Below, one piece after another: positions 63,993 to 64,000 of a DNA stretch of 64,000 bases. Both the position numbers and the translations under genes were made by a program. The first letter of the stretch is position 1. Each line of letters starts with the position of its first letter. The notes beneath the pieces were generated by a model. It had not been told where the DNA came from, did no database searches, and saw nothing but the letters and a program-made list of their open reading frames with translations. Source of the stretch: Flavobacteriales bacterium (lineage in GTDB: Bacteria; Bacteroidota; Bacteroidia; UBA10329); the NCBI GenBank assembly GCA_021739695.1, contig JAIPBM010000005.1, forward strand, positions 1-64,000. Direction: 5' to 3'.

Positions 63993-64000
63993 ATCTGATC

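Overview
The window reads as chromosome of a member of the Bacteroidota, most likely a free-living, aerobic, probably marine member of the Flavobacteriia. Three secreted proteins end in type IX secretion (Por) sorting domains, one of them carries SprB repeats, several promoters match the Bacteroidota -7 consensus TAnnTTTG, Shine-Dalgarno sequences are mostly absent, and the families (DUF4199, DUF1573, long NusB, YbbR-YajC block) fit that phylum. I cannot name a genus from the sequence alone.

Layout. 1-800: an AT-rich left edge with a 127-bp integron-attC-like inverted repeat and one small DUF1398 gene, cassette fashion, followed by repeat debris. 819-10571: housekeeping and envelope genes (plsC, an OmpH/Skp chaperone, ribD, a DMT exporter, a TlpA-like thioredoxin, two convergent di-haem cytochrome c peroxidases, rhodanese, DUF547, yebC). 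10795-15669: a giant secreted subtilisin with six SprB repeats. 15766-26290: a lipid and alkane catabolism region. ACBP and alkB converge; alkB is divergent from a TetR gene across a shared palindrome. A MarR gene with two 12-bp palindromes upstream heads a beta-oxidation run (a FadN-type bifunctional enzyme, a MORN protein, fadA, an acyl-CoA dehydrogenase). 26312-26725: a terminator and a 42-bp tandem repeat array. 26903-29590: a second secreted subtilisin.

29669-41770: topoisomerase IV (parE-parC), a GT-C-like membrane protein, ychF, an SDR, DUF2177, a PTPS/QueD homologue, fabD and a vanadium-haloperoxidase-like lipoprotein that has lost its catalytic histidines. 41764-53889 (minus strand): a nine-gene, almost gapless operon of nucleotide-sugar enzymes followed upstream by two glycosyltransferases and a DUF4199 protein. 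Together they should supply UDP-glucuronate, UDP-xylose, UDP-galactose, a dTDP-4-keto-6-deoxyhexose and a UDP-diacetamido-uronate for a surface polysaccharide; no flippase, polymerase or export genes lie inside the window. 54020-54118: SRP RNA with a full Bacteroidota promoter. 54262-57035: transaldolase, a Sua5/YciO-family protein and a secreted metalloprotease. 57059-61987: the minus-strand block nusB, DUF1573, yajC, ybbR, coaE, nnrD. 62144-63943: an MsbA-like ABC transporter.

No single locus stands out as a clearly new system. The best leads are the attC-like element with its cassette gene, the 42-bp hairpin array before the subtilisin gene, the paired G/C-rich hairpin elements after fadA and ychF, the twin MarR palindromes, and the haloperoxidase homologue without active-site histidines.
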